A stretch of 5,809 nt of DNA from Pseudomonadota bacterium (GCA_021783895.1 JAJXTJ010000096.1:1-5809), one strand, 5' to 3'; positions 1-5,703 are shown, counted from the stretch's first letter. Notes: generated by a model from the sequence alone, not told the origin. Made by a program: numbers and translations.

Positions 1-26
1 GTGGGTTGCAAAACTTAAATAGCCAG

Positions 27-62
27 TTGATTTGTTTCGTGACTTTCGTGTTTTTCGTGGAT
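27..62 (+). repeat. 36-bp repeat, left copy (three 9-bp TTTCGTG-type units)
   Basis: This AT-rich element starts TTGATTTG and continues as three consecutive 9-base units, TTTCGTGAC, TTTCGTGTT and TTTCGTGGA. It reappears in reverse complement at 5704-5739 with 33 of 36 bases identical. It ends 29 bases before the start codon of the DUF1614 gene, so it lies in the promoter or 5' leader region. Similar CGTG-rich intergenic repeats occur, as far as I recall, in other environmental proteobacteria, but I cannot confirm family membership here. Its function is unknown. Confidence 0.85.
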
Positions 63-91
63 GAAATGAGTTTTTTAAGGTAAATGGAACC

Positions 92-751
92 ATGCCGTTT
101 TCGCCTTTCTATTTCGCGCTGCTTCTGGCCGCGCTCGGCCTGCTGGCAGTCTTTGTCCAGGTCGGCGCCCTGACCCTGGCCTTCGACAAGCTTGGCCTGT
201 CGTCCCATTCCGCCATGCTGCTGCTGTCCACTTCGCTGCTCGGAAGCCTGATCAACCTGCCGCTGTTCAGCGTCAAAGCAGAGGGTCCGCCGCCCCCCAT
301 GCCGCAACCGTTCCGCAGCCTGCTCAAACTGCCGCCGATGGAGTTTACCGGCAAGACCGTGGTCGCGATCAACGTGGGAGGGTGCCTGGTGCCGCTGGCT
401 TTTTCGATCTACCTGCTGCGGCATAATTCTCTCCACCCGCTGATGGTGATTAGTGCCGTGGCGATGGTGGCTGCGGTGTGTCGGCTGGCGAGCCGCCCGG
501 AGCCGGGCGTGGGGATCGGCATTCCCATGTTCGTCGCGCCTCTCGTGGCAGCGGTGGGGTCGATGCTGATCGATCCGCAACAGAGTGCGCCGCTCGCCTA
601 TATCAGCGGCACGCTGGGGGTGCTGATCGGAGCCGATCTGTCGCGTCTGGGCGATATCCGGAAAATGGGCACGCCGTTTGCCGCTATCGGCGGGGCAGGC
701 ACCTTTGACGGCATTTTCCTGAGCGGCATCGTCGCGGTGCTGCTGACCTAG
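92..751 (+). CDS. DUF1614 family integral membrane protein
   Basis: A 219-residue, very hydrophobic protein of unknown function, recognised from its overall pattern as DUF1614. By eye there are about six or seven membrane segments, near residues 4-30, 40-60, 89-109, 114-132, 143-161, 166-182 and 195-218. A short proline-rich loop (PPPPMPQP, about residues 66-73) separates the second and third. Family-like conserved stretches are GSLINLPL (51-58), INVGGCLVPL (93-102), GADLSRL (180-186) and GGAGTFDGIFLSG (200-212). The acidic residues D182 and D206 near membrane segments could be functional, which is inference. The ATG at 92 is preceded by AAGG at 77-80, a rather long spacing of 11 bases, and an in-frame stop at 62-64 rules out a much longer form. 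It stands alone on the plus strand, and its stop lies 4 bases from that of the convergent DUF47 gene. The family assignment is fairly firm; no substrate or activity can be given. Confidence 0.85.
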   Translation: MPFSPFYFALLLAALGLLAVFVQVGALTLAFDKLGLSSHSAMLLLSTSLLGSLINLPLFSVKAEGPPPPMPQPFRSLLKLPPMEFTGKTVVAINVGGCLVPLAFSIYLLRHNSLHPLMVISAVAMVAAVCRLASRPEPGVGIGIPMFVAPLVAAVGSMLIDPQQSAPLAYISGTLGVLIGADLSRLGDIRKMGTPFAAIGGAGTFDGIFLSGIVAVLLT

Positions 752-762
752 CGAATCAGCAG
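740..762. terminator. Possible bidirectional hairpin spanning two convergent stop codons
   Basis: CTGCTGA at 740-746 and TCAGCAG at 756-762 form a perfect 7-base inverted repeat around a 9-base loop. The loop carries the DUF1614 stop (749-751), and the right arm carries the DUF47 stop (756-758, read on the minus strand). The position suits a shared terminator between convergent genes. However, neither strand has a U-tract after the stem, so it is not a standard intrinsic terminator and may be chance. Confidence 0.25.
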
Positions 763-1397
763 ATCTTCACCACGATGTCGTTCAGGGTGTTGGCGCAGTG
801 GGCCATGTTGTGGGCCGCGTTGGAGAGATGTCGATAGATTTCGCGGCGCTTGAACATGTTGATGTAGTCGTCGCCCTTGAACAATTCGGCCAGGGCGATG
901 CGATATAGTCTTTCGACCCGCCGCTGCGCCTTGCGCGCCGTGTCGGCATCGCCCACCGCCGCCAGGGGGGTAGCCCCCAGCTTGCTGAAACCCGCCACCA
1001 GCGCGTCTACGCCTTCCTGCAGCAGCTTGGATTTTTCCACGATGAAGGTATCCGGTGTCACGCCCAGCACATCCATTTCGCTGACGGTGGTTTTGCAGTA
1101 GGTCACGATCCGGTCGAGGTCGGCGATCGCCCGGTAAATGTCTTCCCGGTCGATCGGGGTGGAGAAGGCCTCGTTCAGGACATGCAGGTTACGCGTTTTG
1201 ATGAGGTCGGCTTCGTGCTCATCCTGCTTGATTTTTTTCCCCAGTGCTTCGTTTCCGGTTTTCAGAAATTCGACCAGATCGTCAACCGAATGGCTGACCA
1301 GTCGGCATTGCTCGGTCAGCAGCTTGAAGAAGTCGGGCGCCTTGGGAAAAATCCGGTCGAAAAAGGCCAAGAAGAAGTTTCTGGATGGTTCGCTCAT
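756..1397 (-). CDS. DUF47 / PhoU-like Pit accessory protein (TIGR00153 type)
   Basis: A 213-residue soluble, helical protein of the DUF47 family, which is related to PhoU and often encoded with Pit-type transporters, where it is thought to modulate transport. Visible family features are FFDRIFPKAPDFFKLL near the N-terminus (12-27), the acidic helix motif DEHEAD (59-64), TPIDREDIY (80-88) and an aspartate-bearing helix ADLDRIV (92-98). The repeated acidic motifs resemble the metal-binding signatures of PhoU-like bundles. There is no signal peptide or membrane segment, so it should act at the cytoplasmic face. The start at 1397 follows AGGG (1406-1409) by 8 bases, and this ribosome site overlaps the end of pit. 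The frame stays open far upstream of this start, but that extension is antisense-like and overlaps pit, so the internal ATG is the true start. It is almost certainly co-transcribed with pit and translationally linked to it. The complete length fits the family. Confidence 0.92.
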   Translation of the reverse strand: MSEPSRNFFLAFFDRIFPKAPDFFKLLTEQCRLVSHSVDDLVEFLKTGNEALGKKIKQDEHEADLIKTRNLHVLNEAFSTPIDREDIYRAIADLDRIVTYCKTTVSEMDVLGVTPDTFIVEKSKLLQEGVDALVAGFSKLGATPLAAVGDADTARKAQRRVERLYRIALAELFKGDDYINMFKRREIYRHLSNAAHNMAHCANTLNDIVVKIC

Positions 1398-1402
1398 GAT
1401 GT

Positions 1403-2449
1403 TCACCCTATCGTTTTTATTGCCAGCTGCACCAGGAAGTAGCACGCGATCGCCACCATCGCCGCGCCGGGAATGGTGATCAGCCAGGTTATCGAAATCT
1501 CCTCGGCCTTGGCCCAGCGCACCGCCCTGGGGCGCTCCGAGGCACCGATCCCCATGATCGAGGCGCCGACCACATGAGTGGTGGAAACCGGCGCGCCGAC
1601 CAGGGAAGCGGCGAAAATCACCCCCGCAGAAGTCAGTTGGGAATCCAGCGCATGTAGCGGGCGCACCTTGTAGATGGCGAAGCCGAGGGTGCGCACGATG
1701 CGCCACCCGCCGGACATGATGCCCAGGGTGATCGATACTGAGCACGCCAGCATCACCCAGAACGGCACGACGAACTCGTGAATGAAACCACCCAGAAGCA
1801 GCACCAGGGTGAGGATGCCCATGCTTTTCTGTCCATCGTTGGCGCCGTGGGAAAAGGCCAGGCCGGCAGCAGTGAAGAACTGGACGCGGCGCAAGTTCCG
1901 GTTGATGCTCGGTTTCGCGCCACGCAGCAGAAGCAGCATCAGGCGGTGCAAAAAGAATCCGGCCCAGAAGCCGACCAGCGGTGACAACACCAAGGCCAGC
2001 AGCACCTTGGTGATCCCGGTGAAGTGGCCGTTCTGGAGCAGTTCGCCGAATCCCCATGCCACATGGTCGGCGCCGACCGACACTACCACTGCACCGGCCA
2101 GTCCGCCCACCAGCGCGTGCGAGGAAGAAGAAGGAATTCCGCGCCACCAGGTCAGCAGGTTCCAGACGATGGCGCCCACCAGCCCGCACAGGATGATGGT
2201 GAGTGATACCGTGGCCTCCAGGTCGCCCAGGGTGATGAACGTGCCGATGGTGTTGGCGACCGCCGTGCCACCCAGCAGCGGGCCGAGGAATTCGAAAAAG
2301 CCGACGATCAGCACCGCCTGCACCGGCGTCATGGCACGTGAGGCGATCACCGTGGCGACGATGTTGGCGGCGTCGTGAAAGCCGTTGGTGTAATCGAACA
2401 GGAGCACGATCAGCACCGCCGAAATCGCCAGAATCAGGGTGGCATCCAT
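1403..2449 (-). CDS. pit: Inorganic phosphate transporter, PiT family
   Basis: A 348-residue polytopic membrane protein of the PiT family (PF01384 type), which imports phosphate or metal-phosphate with protons or sodium. The two-fold repeated architecture is visible. The N-terminal half has GFHDAANIVATVIASRAM (23-40) and IPSSSSHALVGG (105-116). The C-terminal half has the matching FSHGANDGQKSMG (199-211) and APVSTTHVVGASIMGIG (286-302). A charged cytoplasmic loop near residues 176-190 separates the halves. The length is typical of the shorter bacterial Pit proteins that lack a large central domain. The ATG at 2449 fits the usual N-terminus, although no clear Shine-Dalgarno precedes it (CCCGCCAACC on the coding strand). 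The DUF47 gene starts 6 bases past the stop. Related proteins can carry sulfate, so substrate identity is inferred from the DUF47 partner and the motifs. No convincing Pho box was seen upstream. Confidence 0.95.
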   Translation of the reverse strand: MDATLILAISAVLIVLLFDYTNGFHDAANIVATVIASRAMTPVQAVLIVGFFEFLGPLLGGTAVANTIGTFITLGDLEATVSLTIILCGLVGAIVWNLLTWWRGIPSSSSHALVGGLAGAVVVSVGADHVAWGFGELLQNGHFTGITKVLLALVLSPLVGFWAGFFLHRLMLLLLRGAKPSINRNLRRVQFFTAAGLAFSHGANDGQKSMGILTLVLLLGGFIHEFVVPFWVMLACSVSITLGIMSGGWRIVRTLGFAIYKVRPLHALDSQLTSAGVIFAASLVGAPVSTTHVVGASIMGIGASERPRAVRWAKAEEISITWLITIPGAAMVAIACYFLVQLAIKTIG

Positions 2450-2482
2450 GGTTGGCGGGAAAAAGAAACATCAGGCTACCAT

Positions 2483-2497
2483 CGTTCGGCGCGAACG
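2483..2497. promoter_or_regulatory. Perfect 6-3-6 dyad upstream of pit
   Basis: CGTTCG and CGAACG flank a 3-base centre (GCG), forming a perfect inverted repeat that ends 33 bases before the pit start codon. The symmetry and position would suit an operator or a short leader hairpin. No regulator family is recognised from the sequence, and short GC-rich dyads do arise by chance. Confidence 0.3.
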
Positions 2498-2498
2498 T

Positions 2499-2538
2499 GT
2501 GTGCTTTTTGGGGCCATAAGGGCTCCCAAAAAACACAC
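2499..2538. repeat. Long imperfect hairpin in the exporter-pit intergenic region
   Basis: The arms GTGTG-C-TTTTT-GGG-GCC (2499-2515) and GGC-T-CCC-AAAAA-A-CACAC (2521-2538) pair around a 5-base loop with one mismatch (2504/2533) and one bulge (2524), giving about 16 base pairs. On both strands the T-run precedes the GC core and the A-run follows it, the opposite of an intrinsic terminator. It is therefore more likely a repeat element or leader or 3'-end structure than a canonical terminator. It lies about 50 bases upstream of pit and 120 bases past the exporter operon stop. Confidence 0.6.
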
Positions 2539-2574
2539 GGCAAGCGATTAATTTCGCAGGAGGCCCGCTTGCCG
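2538..2574. repeat. Perfect 9-bp inverted repeat overlapping a REP-like hairpin
   Basis: CGGCAAGCG (2538-2546) and CGCTTGCCG (2566-2574) are perfect complements separated by 19 bases. The right arm overlaps the stem of the REP-like element at 2556-2581, so the two structures cannot form together. The left arm starts at the last base of the hairpin at 2499-2538. Confidence 0.55.
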
Positions 2575-2581
2575 GGCCGAA
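2556..2581 (+). repeat. REP-like palindromic element, copy 1 (plus orientation)
   Basis: The head GCAGGA is followed by a 6-base stem GGCCCG/CGGGCC (2562-2567 and 2573-2578, loop CTTGC) and the tail GAA. It aligns with the reverse complement of 2596-2620 at 19 of 25 positions with one gap, sharing the AGGAG head and the CGAA tail. REP elements handled by RAYT transposases typically have a GTAG-type head followed by a palindrome; this copy has GCAG instead. Confidence 0.6.
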
Positions 2582-2595
2582 TCTGGCACCGGTGG

Positions 2596-2620
2596 TTCGC
2601 ACCGCGAGCGGTGCTCCTAC
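2596..2620 (-). repeat. REP-like palindromic element, copy 2 (minus orientation)
   Basis: Read on the minus strand it has the head GTAGGA, a stem GCACCG/CGGTGC (2599-2604 and 2609-2614) closed by a 4-base loop, and the tail GAA. It carries the GTAG tetranucleotide expected of RAYT-associated REPs. Compared with copy 1, two stem pairs differ in both partners yet keep pairing. The two copies face each other across 14 bases that contain the palindrome CACCGGTG (2587-2594), together forming a REPIN-like doublet. Confidence 0.65.
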
Positions 2621-2628
2621 GGTTTTTT

Positions 2629-2648
2629 CGGCGCGATTTGTGGCGCCG
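2629..2648. repeat. 6-bp hairpin just downstream of the exporter operon
   Basis: CGGCGC (2629-2634) and GCGCCG (2643-2648) pair around an 8-base loop, starting 12 bases past the permease stop on the minus strand. In that direction the stem is followed by AAAAAA rather than a U-run, so it is not a standard intrinsic terminator. It could still block 3' exonucleases at the operon end. Confidence 0.35.
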
Positions 2649-2659
2649 CCGATTATTCG

Positions 2660-3796
2660 CTAATCCAGCGTCTTGCGATAGCGCTTCAGGCCGATCGCCA
2701 CCACCGTCAGCAGGAACAGCCCGATCGGCCACAGGTGCGGCAGGGTTTCCATCAGGTCGTTGCCCTTCAGCAGGATGCCGCGCACCATGCGCAGGAAGTG
2801 GGTCAGCGGCAGCAGGCTGCCGACGCTCTGAGCCCATTCCGGCATACCGCGGAACGGGAACATGAAGCCGGACAGCAGCATCGACGGCAGGAAGAAAAAG
2901 AAGGTCATCTGCATCGCCTGCAGCTGGTTCTTCGCCACGGTGGAAAACATCAGCCCGACCGCCAGATTGGCGGCGATGAAGGCGAGCACCACGGTGTAAA
3001 GCAGCCCGACGCTGCCGAGGATCGGCACGCCGAAGATCAGTCGCGCCGCCAGCAGGATCAGCGTCACCTGAATGTAGCCGACCATGATGTAGGGCACGAT
3101 TTTCCCGGCCATCACCTCGAACGGTCGCACCGGCGTGGCGAGCAGGTTTTCCATGGTGCCGCGCTCGCGCTCGCGGGTCATGGCGAGGCCGGTCTGCATG
3201 ATCATGGTCATGGTCAGGATCACGCCCATCAGGCCCGGCACGATATTGTACTGGGTGATGCCTTCCGGGTTGTAGCGGTGATGGATTATCACGTCGAAAG
3301 GCGCGGGCTTGCCTTGCAGCGGTTGCAGCGTGCCTTGCAGGTCGCGATTGAGGGCGGTCTGGGCCAGCTGGCTCAGCGCGCCCACCGCGTTGCCGACGGC
3401 GCTGGGGTCGGTGGCGTCGGCTTCGACCAGGATAGATGGGCGCTCGCCGCGCACCAGCTTGCGCGCGAAATTTTCCGGGATGCTCACCACGAACTGGGCG
3501 TCGCCTTCGGCGATCAGCCGCTCGGCCTCGACCTCGTTGCGCGGTTGCGCGGTCACCTTGAAATAGCCGCTATTTTCCAGAGCGCGCACGAAGCTGCGCG
3601 AAAACTCGCTGTGGTCTGCCACCAGCACCGCCGTGGGCAGATTTTTGGGATCGGAATTAATGGCGAAACCGAACAGGATCAACTGGATCATCGGGATGCC
3701 GACCATCATGGCGAAAGTCAGGCGGTCGCGCCGCATCTGGATGAATTCCTTGGTGACCACGGCCAGGAAACGGTGCCAGGCAAAGCGCTCAGACAT
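2660..3796 (-). CDS. ABC-2 type exporter permease (YbhS/YhhJ-like)
   Basis: A 378-residue membrane subunit of an ABC-2 type exporter. It has the expected plan: a short cytoplasmic N-terminus with KEFIQMRRDRLT (16-27), one membrane segment (about 28-46), a large periplasmic domain (about 47-183), then five further segments (roughly 186-207, 231-252, 262-284, 291-312 and 350-371). The conserved coupling region RERERGTMENLLATPVRP (208-225) after the second segment should contact the ATPase. The motif NPEGITQYNIVPG (166-178) before it is typical of the YbhS/YbhR/YhhJ group. The start at 3796 follows AAAGGG (3806-3811) by 9 bases and overlaps the ATPase stop by 8 bases, indicating translational coupling. 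The length matches YbhS-type permeases. No second permease gene follows, unlike ybhGFSR-type operons, so the subunit probably works as a homodimer, which is inference. The substrate is unknown; drug, toxic-metabolite or envelope-component export are possible. Confidence 0.92.
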   Translation of the reverse strand: MSERFAWHRFLAVVTKEFIQMRRDRLTFAMMVGIPMIQLILFGFAINSDPKNLPTAVLVADHSEFSRSFVRALENSGYFKVTAQPRNEVEAERLIAEGDAQFVVSIPENFARKLVRGERPSILVEADATDPSAVGNAVGALSQLAQTALNRDLQGTLQPLQGKPAPFDVIIHHRYNPEGITQYNIVPGLMGVILTMTMIMQTGLAMTRERERGTMENLLATPVRPFEVMAGKIVPYIMVGYIQVTLILLAARLIFGVPILGSVGLLYTVVLAFIAANLAVGLMFSTVAKNQLQAMQMTFFFFLPSMLLSGFMFPFRGMPEWAQSVGSLLPLTHFLRMVRGILLKGNDLMETLPHLWPIGLFLLTVVAIGLKRYRKTLD

Positions 3797-4715
3797 TGGG
3801 TTTAGCCCTTTCCATCATCTGGATGAAGACATCCTCCAGCCCCGGCGGAATTGGAGCCCAGCGGCATCCCTGCTGCGCCCGGAAGGGGGCGATGGACTGT
3901 TCCAGTAAAGCCGTATCGGTGCCGCTGATATGCAGGACATTGCCGAATGGCACCACCTGGCTGATTCCCGGCAGCTCGCGCAGTTGCGCGCCCAGCACGT
4001 AAACGTCGGAACATTCCACCATCCAGGTGATGATGCCGGAATTTTCCACCACTTCCGCCACCGTGCCCTGGGCCAGCAAATGGCCATAGGCGATGTAGGC
4101 CAAGCGGTGGCAGCGTTCCGCCTCGTCCATGTAGTGCGTGCTCACCAGCACCGTGATCCCCTCGCCGGCCAGGCGATGAATCTCGTCCCAGAAATCGCGC
4201 CGCGCCTTGGGGTCCACCCCGGCGGTAGGCTCGTCGAGAAGCAGGAGCCGCGGTTCGTGCAGCATGCAGGCGGCCAGCGCCAGCCGCTGCTTCCAGCCGC
4301 CGGACAGGGTGCCCGCCAGCTGTTTCTGGCGGTCGGACAGGCCGAGCCGTTCCAGCGCCTGCTCCACCGCTTCGCGCCGGTTGACCATGCCGTAGATGCG
4401 GGCGATGAAATCCAGGTTCTCGCGGATGGTGAGGTCTTCGTAGAGGCTGAAACGCTGCGTCATGTAGCCGACCTGGCGCTTGATCTGGCGCGTTTCGCGG
4501 ATGATGTCGTAGCCCAGGCAGGTGCCGCGCCCGCCATCGGGTGTAAGCAGGCCGCACAGCATGCGGATGGTGGTGGTCTTGCCACTGCCGTTGGGGCCGA
4601 GGAAGCCGTAAATTTCGCCGCTCCTCACCTGCAGGGCGAGATCGTCCACCGCGACCAGGTCGCCGAAGCGCTTGCTCAGTCCGGCAACGTCGATGGCCAG
4701 CGCGGTGTTATTCAT
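3789..4715 (-). CDS. ABC exporter ATP-binding subunit
   Basis: A 308-residue ATPase that powers the adjacent ABC-2 permease. All catalytic motifs are intact: Walker A GPNGSGKT (40-47), the Q-loop glutamine in YMTQ (Q87), signature LSGGW (137-141), Walker B LLLLDE with catalytic E162 (157-162), the D-loop AGVDP, and the switch histidine in STHYMDEAE (H194). A C-terminal extension of about 85 residues (from about 222) follows, as in DrrA/YbhF-type subunits. There is one nucleotide-binding domain, whereas YbhF and RbbA carry two in tandem. I chose the ATG at 4715, 4 bases past the adaptor stop, because the longer form from 4766 would overlap the adaptor gene and add an unrelated 17-residue extension. 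The ribosome site is weak (AGG about 10 bases upstream), so translation is probably coupled to the adaptor. The last 8 bases overlap the permease start. Confidence 0.94.
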   Translation of the reverse strand: MNNTALAIDVAGLSKRFGDLVAVDDLALQVRSGEIYGFLGPNGSGKTTTIRMLCGLLTPDGGRGTCLGYDIIRETRQIKRQVGYMTQRFSLYEDLTIRENLDFIARIYGMVNRREAVEQALERLGLSDRQKQLAGTLSGGWKQRLALAACMLHEPRLLLLDEPTAGVDPKARRDFWDEIHRLAGEGITVLVSTHYMDEAERCHRLAYIAYGHLLAQGTVAEVVENSGIITWMVECSDVYVLGAQLRELPGISQVVPFGNVLHISGTDTALLEQSIAPFRAQQGCRWAPIPPGLEDVFIQMMERAKPNV

Positions 4716-4719
4716 GGCA

Positions 4720-5667
4720 TTAAAGCCTGACGTCCATCGGCTGGCCGGGGTGCAACTTTTCGGCATCGATCGGGGCCGGGCGCGCTTCGATCAGGAATAC
4801 CAGCTTGCCGCGGTTTTCCCGGCTGTAGATCACCGGCGGGGTGTATTCGGCCTGCGGGGCGATGTAGCTGATCGCAGCGGGAACCGGTGCGGCGCAGCCG
4901 TCGCAGGATAGCATAACAGCCTGCCCGGTTTTCAAGGAGCCGACACGGGTTTCCGGCACGAAGAAGCGCACCTTGATGTTTTGTGGCGGCAGCAGCGACA
5001 CCACCGGGCTGCCGGCGGGCACCCATTCGCCCTGGACGTAAAGCGTATCCTGCACCAGGCCGGCAACCGGCGCCTTTACACTTTTCTGGGCGAGCGACCA
5101 GTCGGCGCGGGCGAGGGTGGCGCGCGCGGCCTCGACCGCCGCCTCGGCGGCGCGAATCTCGTCCACCCTGGCCGCCAGCTTGGCGGTGGCGAACTGGGCC
5201 TCCAGTTCTTTCAGACGTTCGCTGTCGCGCTTCAGCGCAGTGCGGTCGGCATCCAGTTTCTGGCTGGAGATGAATCCCGCTTTAGCGAGTTTGTCGTCGC
5301 GTGCGAAATCATCTTCCGAGAGCTTCAGTGCTGCCCGCGCCTGTTCCCGCTGGGCGACGATGACGTCCAGTTCGGCGGGGCGCTTGCCCTTCATCAGATT
5401 TTCCCGTTGCGCCTCGGCGCGCTTAAGGTTTTGTGCCGCCTCGTCGCGTGCCGCTTTTTCGTTGTCCTGCTCCAGCGCGAACAGGGGCGCGCCAGCCCCG
5501 ACCTGCGTGCCGCGCTGCACGGTCAATGCGGTCAGTGATCCGGCGTAGGGAGCGGCGACGCGCACGTACTCGCCCTCGGCGTAGCCCTGGTAAAGCGGCG
5601 GTGCTTCACGCGAACAACCGGCCAGCATAGCAATGGCGATCAGCAATCCGGGTAGTGTCCAACGCAT
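4720..5667 (-). CDS. HlyD/YbhG-type periplasmic adaptor lipoprotein
   Basis: A 315-residue membrane-fusion (adaptor) protein that should bridge the inner-membrane ABC exporter to a TolC-type outer-membrane channel. The N-terminus is a lipoprotein signal: positive start, hydrophobic core and lipobox LAGC (15-18), with acylation expected on C18. It continues with the first lipoyl half (about 30-70, VAAPYAGSLTAL), a long alanine/glutamate/arginine-rich helical hairpin (about 70-192, coiled coil), the second lipoyl half with KAPVAGLVQ (198-206), and a beta-barrel region. The barrel carries CDGC (255-258) and PQAEYTPPVIYS (271-282), stretches I recall as shared by YbhG-like adaptors. The start at 5667 is supported by AAGGAG (5676-5681) 8 bases upstream. 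It is the first gene of the operon, followed 4 bases later by the ATPase. The outer-membrane partner and any regulator are not in the window. The lipid anchor replaces the transmembrane anchor of classical HlyD. Confidence 0.93.
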   Translation of the reverse strand: MRWTLPGLLIAIAMLAGCSREAPPLYQGYAEGEYVRVAAPYAGSLTALTVQRGTQVGAGAPLFALEQDNEKAARDEAAQNLKRAEAQRENLMKGKRPAELDVIVAQREQARAALKLSEDDFARDDKLAKAGFISSQKLDADRTALKRDSERLKELEAQFATAKLAARVDEIRAAEAAVEAARATLARADWSLAQKSVKAPVAGLVQDTLYVQGEWVPAGSPVVSLLPPQNIKVRFFVPETRVGSLKTGQAVMLSCDGCAAPVPAAISYIAPQAEYTPPVIYSRENRGKLVFLIEARPAPIDAEKLHPGQPMDVRL

Positions 5668-5675
5668 CGTTTGTG

Positions 5676-5681
5676 CTCCTT
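5676..5681 (-). promoter_or_regulatory. Ribosome binding site of the adaptor gene
   Basis: AAGGAG on the minus strand lies 8 bases before the ATG at 5667. It is the strongest Shine-Dalgarno in the window and fixes the start of the exporter operon. Confidence 0.8.
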
Positions 5682-5703
5682 ATTATCCTAAAAACCTTGA
5701 TTG

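Noticed and set aside
61..69. Mini-ORF ATG-AAA-TGA in the DUF1614 leader
   Set aside because: It is two codons long, lacks a ribosome binding site and overlaps the end of the repeat. Nothing supports translation.
2499..2538. The long hairpin as a rho-independent terminator of the exporter operon
   Set aside because: The stem is followed by non-U sequence, and the T- and A-runs lie within the arms in the reverse of terminator order.
1398..2837. Long upstream open extension of the DUF47 frame, across pit and into the permease gene
   Set aside because: It is out of frame with pit, rich in Arg, Gly and His, and resembles no protein. The real DUF47 start at 1397 has a good ribosome site and a family-like N-terminus.
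2735..3805. 356-residue plus-strand open frame opposite the permease gene
   Set aside because: It has a strongly His/Gln/Arg-biased composition typical of an antisense shadow of a membrane protein gene in GC-rich DNA. The opposite strand carries an unmistakable ABC-2 permease.
3930..4730. 266-residue plus-strand open frame opposite the ATPase gene
   Set aside because: It is an antisense shadow: the minus strand has every ABC ATPase motif intact, and this frame shows no recognisable domain.
4716..4766. Longer ATPase start at 4766
   Set aside because: It would overlap the adaptor gene by 47 bases and add a 17-residue N-terminus unlike the family. The ATG at 4715 fits family starts and operon spacing.
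4981..5538. Plus-strand open frames of 96-185 residues opposite the adaptor gene
   Set aside because: They have low-complexity Ala/Arg/Gly composition and lie antisense to a well-supported lipoprotein adaptor. They are compositional shadows.
5682..5687. GATAAT on the minus strand as a -10 box for the exporter operon
   Set aside because: It abuts the Shine-Dalgarno, so transcription would begin within or past it. The -35 position (CGTGGA) also does not match.
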